Shown: positions 63,798 through 64,000 of the stretch, piece by piece
Layout of the letters: the number at the start of each line of letters is the position of its first letter
Position numbering within the stretch: position 1 is the stretch's first letter
Assembly (NCBI RefSeq): GCF_014873755.1
Contig: NZ_JADBEG010000001.1
Coordinates: 2,172,501-2,236,500, forward strand
Direction of reading: 5' to 3'
Length of the DNA stretch: 64,000 bases
Source: Amycolatopsis lexingtonensis
GTDB taxonomy: Bacteria > Actinomycetota > Actinomycetes > Mycobacteriales > Pseudonocardiaceae
Program-made: the position numbers and the translations under genes
The notes under the pieces: model-generated
What the model was told of the DNA's origin: nothing
Seen by the model: the letters and a program-made list of their open reading frames with translations, nothing else
Database searches by the model: none

Positions 63798-64000
63798 CTA
63801 CGAGGCCTGAAGCGGCGCCAGCCCGGCCACCGGGCCGATCACGATCACCGCGGGCGGGCGGACGCCCGATGCCGCCGCGTCCGTGACCACCGTGTCCAAT
63901 GTGGACCGCAACGTGCGCTGGGTGCGCATCGTGCCGTCCTCGACGATCGCCACCGGGGTGTCCGACGGGCGGCCGCCGTCCAGGAGGGCCTTCGCGAACT
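63798..64000 (-). CDS. cobA: Uroporphyrinogen-III C-methyltransferase, C-terminal part
   Basis: The minus-strand frame runs off the window end. The visible 66 residues (PVAIVEDGTMRTQRTLRSTL, then PPAVIVIGPVAGL) are the C-terminal part of SUMT/CobA, which makes precorrin-2 for cobalamin and sirohaem with S-adenosylmethionine. The 5' part and any fused domain lie outside the window. Confidence 0.85.
   Translation of the reverse strand, partial: FAKALLDGGRPSDTPVAIVEDGTMRTQRTLRSTLDTVVTDAAASGVRPPAVIVIGPVAGLAPLQAS

Overview
The window is about 72% GC, has actinobacterial gene content and frequent GTG starts, and looks like a chromosomal segment of Pseudonocardiaceae, most probably Amycolatopsis. 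That placement rests on an ergothioneine cluster (egtABCD), a type VII secretion accessory island (EspG/PPE-like/DUF3558), AcnR-controlled aconitase, GarA/FtsR-type regulators and gene order shared with mycobacteria. No rRNA, tRNA, CRISPR array or insertion sequence was recognised. The genus is an inference; the higher-level placement is firm.

Region by region. 1-2.2 kb: 3' part of an MFS efflux gene, then fabI/inhA and fabG on the minus strand. 2.4-8.3 kb: a decayed GntR regulator, an MHS-type carboxylate permease, a response regulator/sensor kinase pair overlapping a TAXI-type solute-binding lipoprotein, a thioesterase and trmL. 8.3-11.5 kb: a DUF4062-NB-ARC-TPR STAND protein and a small membrane protein. 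11.5-14.5 kb: a VWA/DUF58/MoxR chaperone operon. 14.6-20.9 kb: mobA, DUF1801, a methyltransferase, a frameshifted NlpC/P60 hydrolase and aconitase. 20.9-32 kb: mgtC, a secreted S33 peptidase, the ergothioneine operon, LysR/leucine-type dehydrogenase, and a prolyl aminopeptidase. 31.8-34.9 kb: type VII secretion accessory genes. 35-41.7 kb: acnR, two CNNM/CorC-type membrane proteins, a DNA glycosylase, a large repetitive membrane protein and a catalytically degenerate aldo/keto reductase. 41.7-48 kb: an XRE/SnoaL-like pair and an envelope glycan group (sqdB-like, GtrA, GT-C+GT2 fusion, epimerase). 48-49.5 kb: a threefold-repeat secreted protein and a LuxR regulator. 49.5-58.2 kb: glycine cleavage and central nitrogen regulation (gcvP behind a tandem glycine riboswitch, MerR, TetR, trxA, BFN nuclease, ftsR, garA, gcvH, pgsA). 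58.4-64 kb: small lipoproteins, acyl-CoA synthetase, dienoyl-CoA isomerase-like crotonase, hydrolase, a kinase remnant and the 3' part of cobA.

Two ancestral blocks are visible. The first matches the M. tuberculosis acn-ripA-moxR1-fabG1-inhA neighbourhood, but about 9 kb of accessory genes separate the VWA gene from fabG, and about 14 kb separate acn from acnR. The second matches the pgsA2-gcvH-garA-Rv1828-Rv1829-Rv1830-gcvB neighbourhood. Good matches to the published AcnR operator occur upstream of both acn and acnR, so the regulatory link appears to have survived their separation.

The best leads for undescribed biology are: a large membrane protein with ten in-register 12-residue repeats joined to a truncated binding-protein domain; a secreted threefold-repeat protein with acidic DDEDDSNNNS motifs; an iterated GTCCA-N3-TGGAC palindrome scattered through coding and noncoding DNA; a 91-bp palindromic repeat element; a SqdB-like enzyme beside a fused lipid-linked glycosyltransferase; and several paired palindromic operators whose cognate regulators are adjacent. 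No complete new multi-gene system can be claimed from sequence alone.
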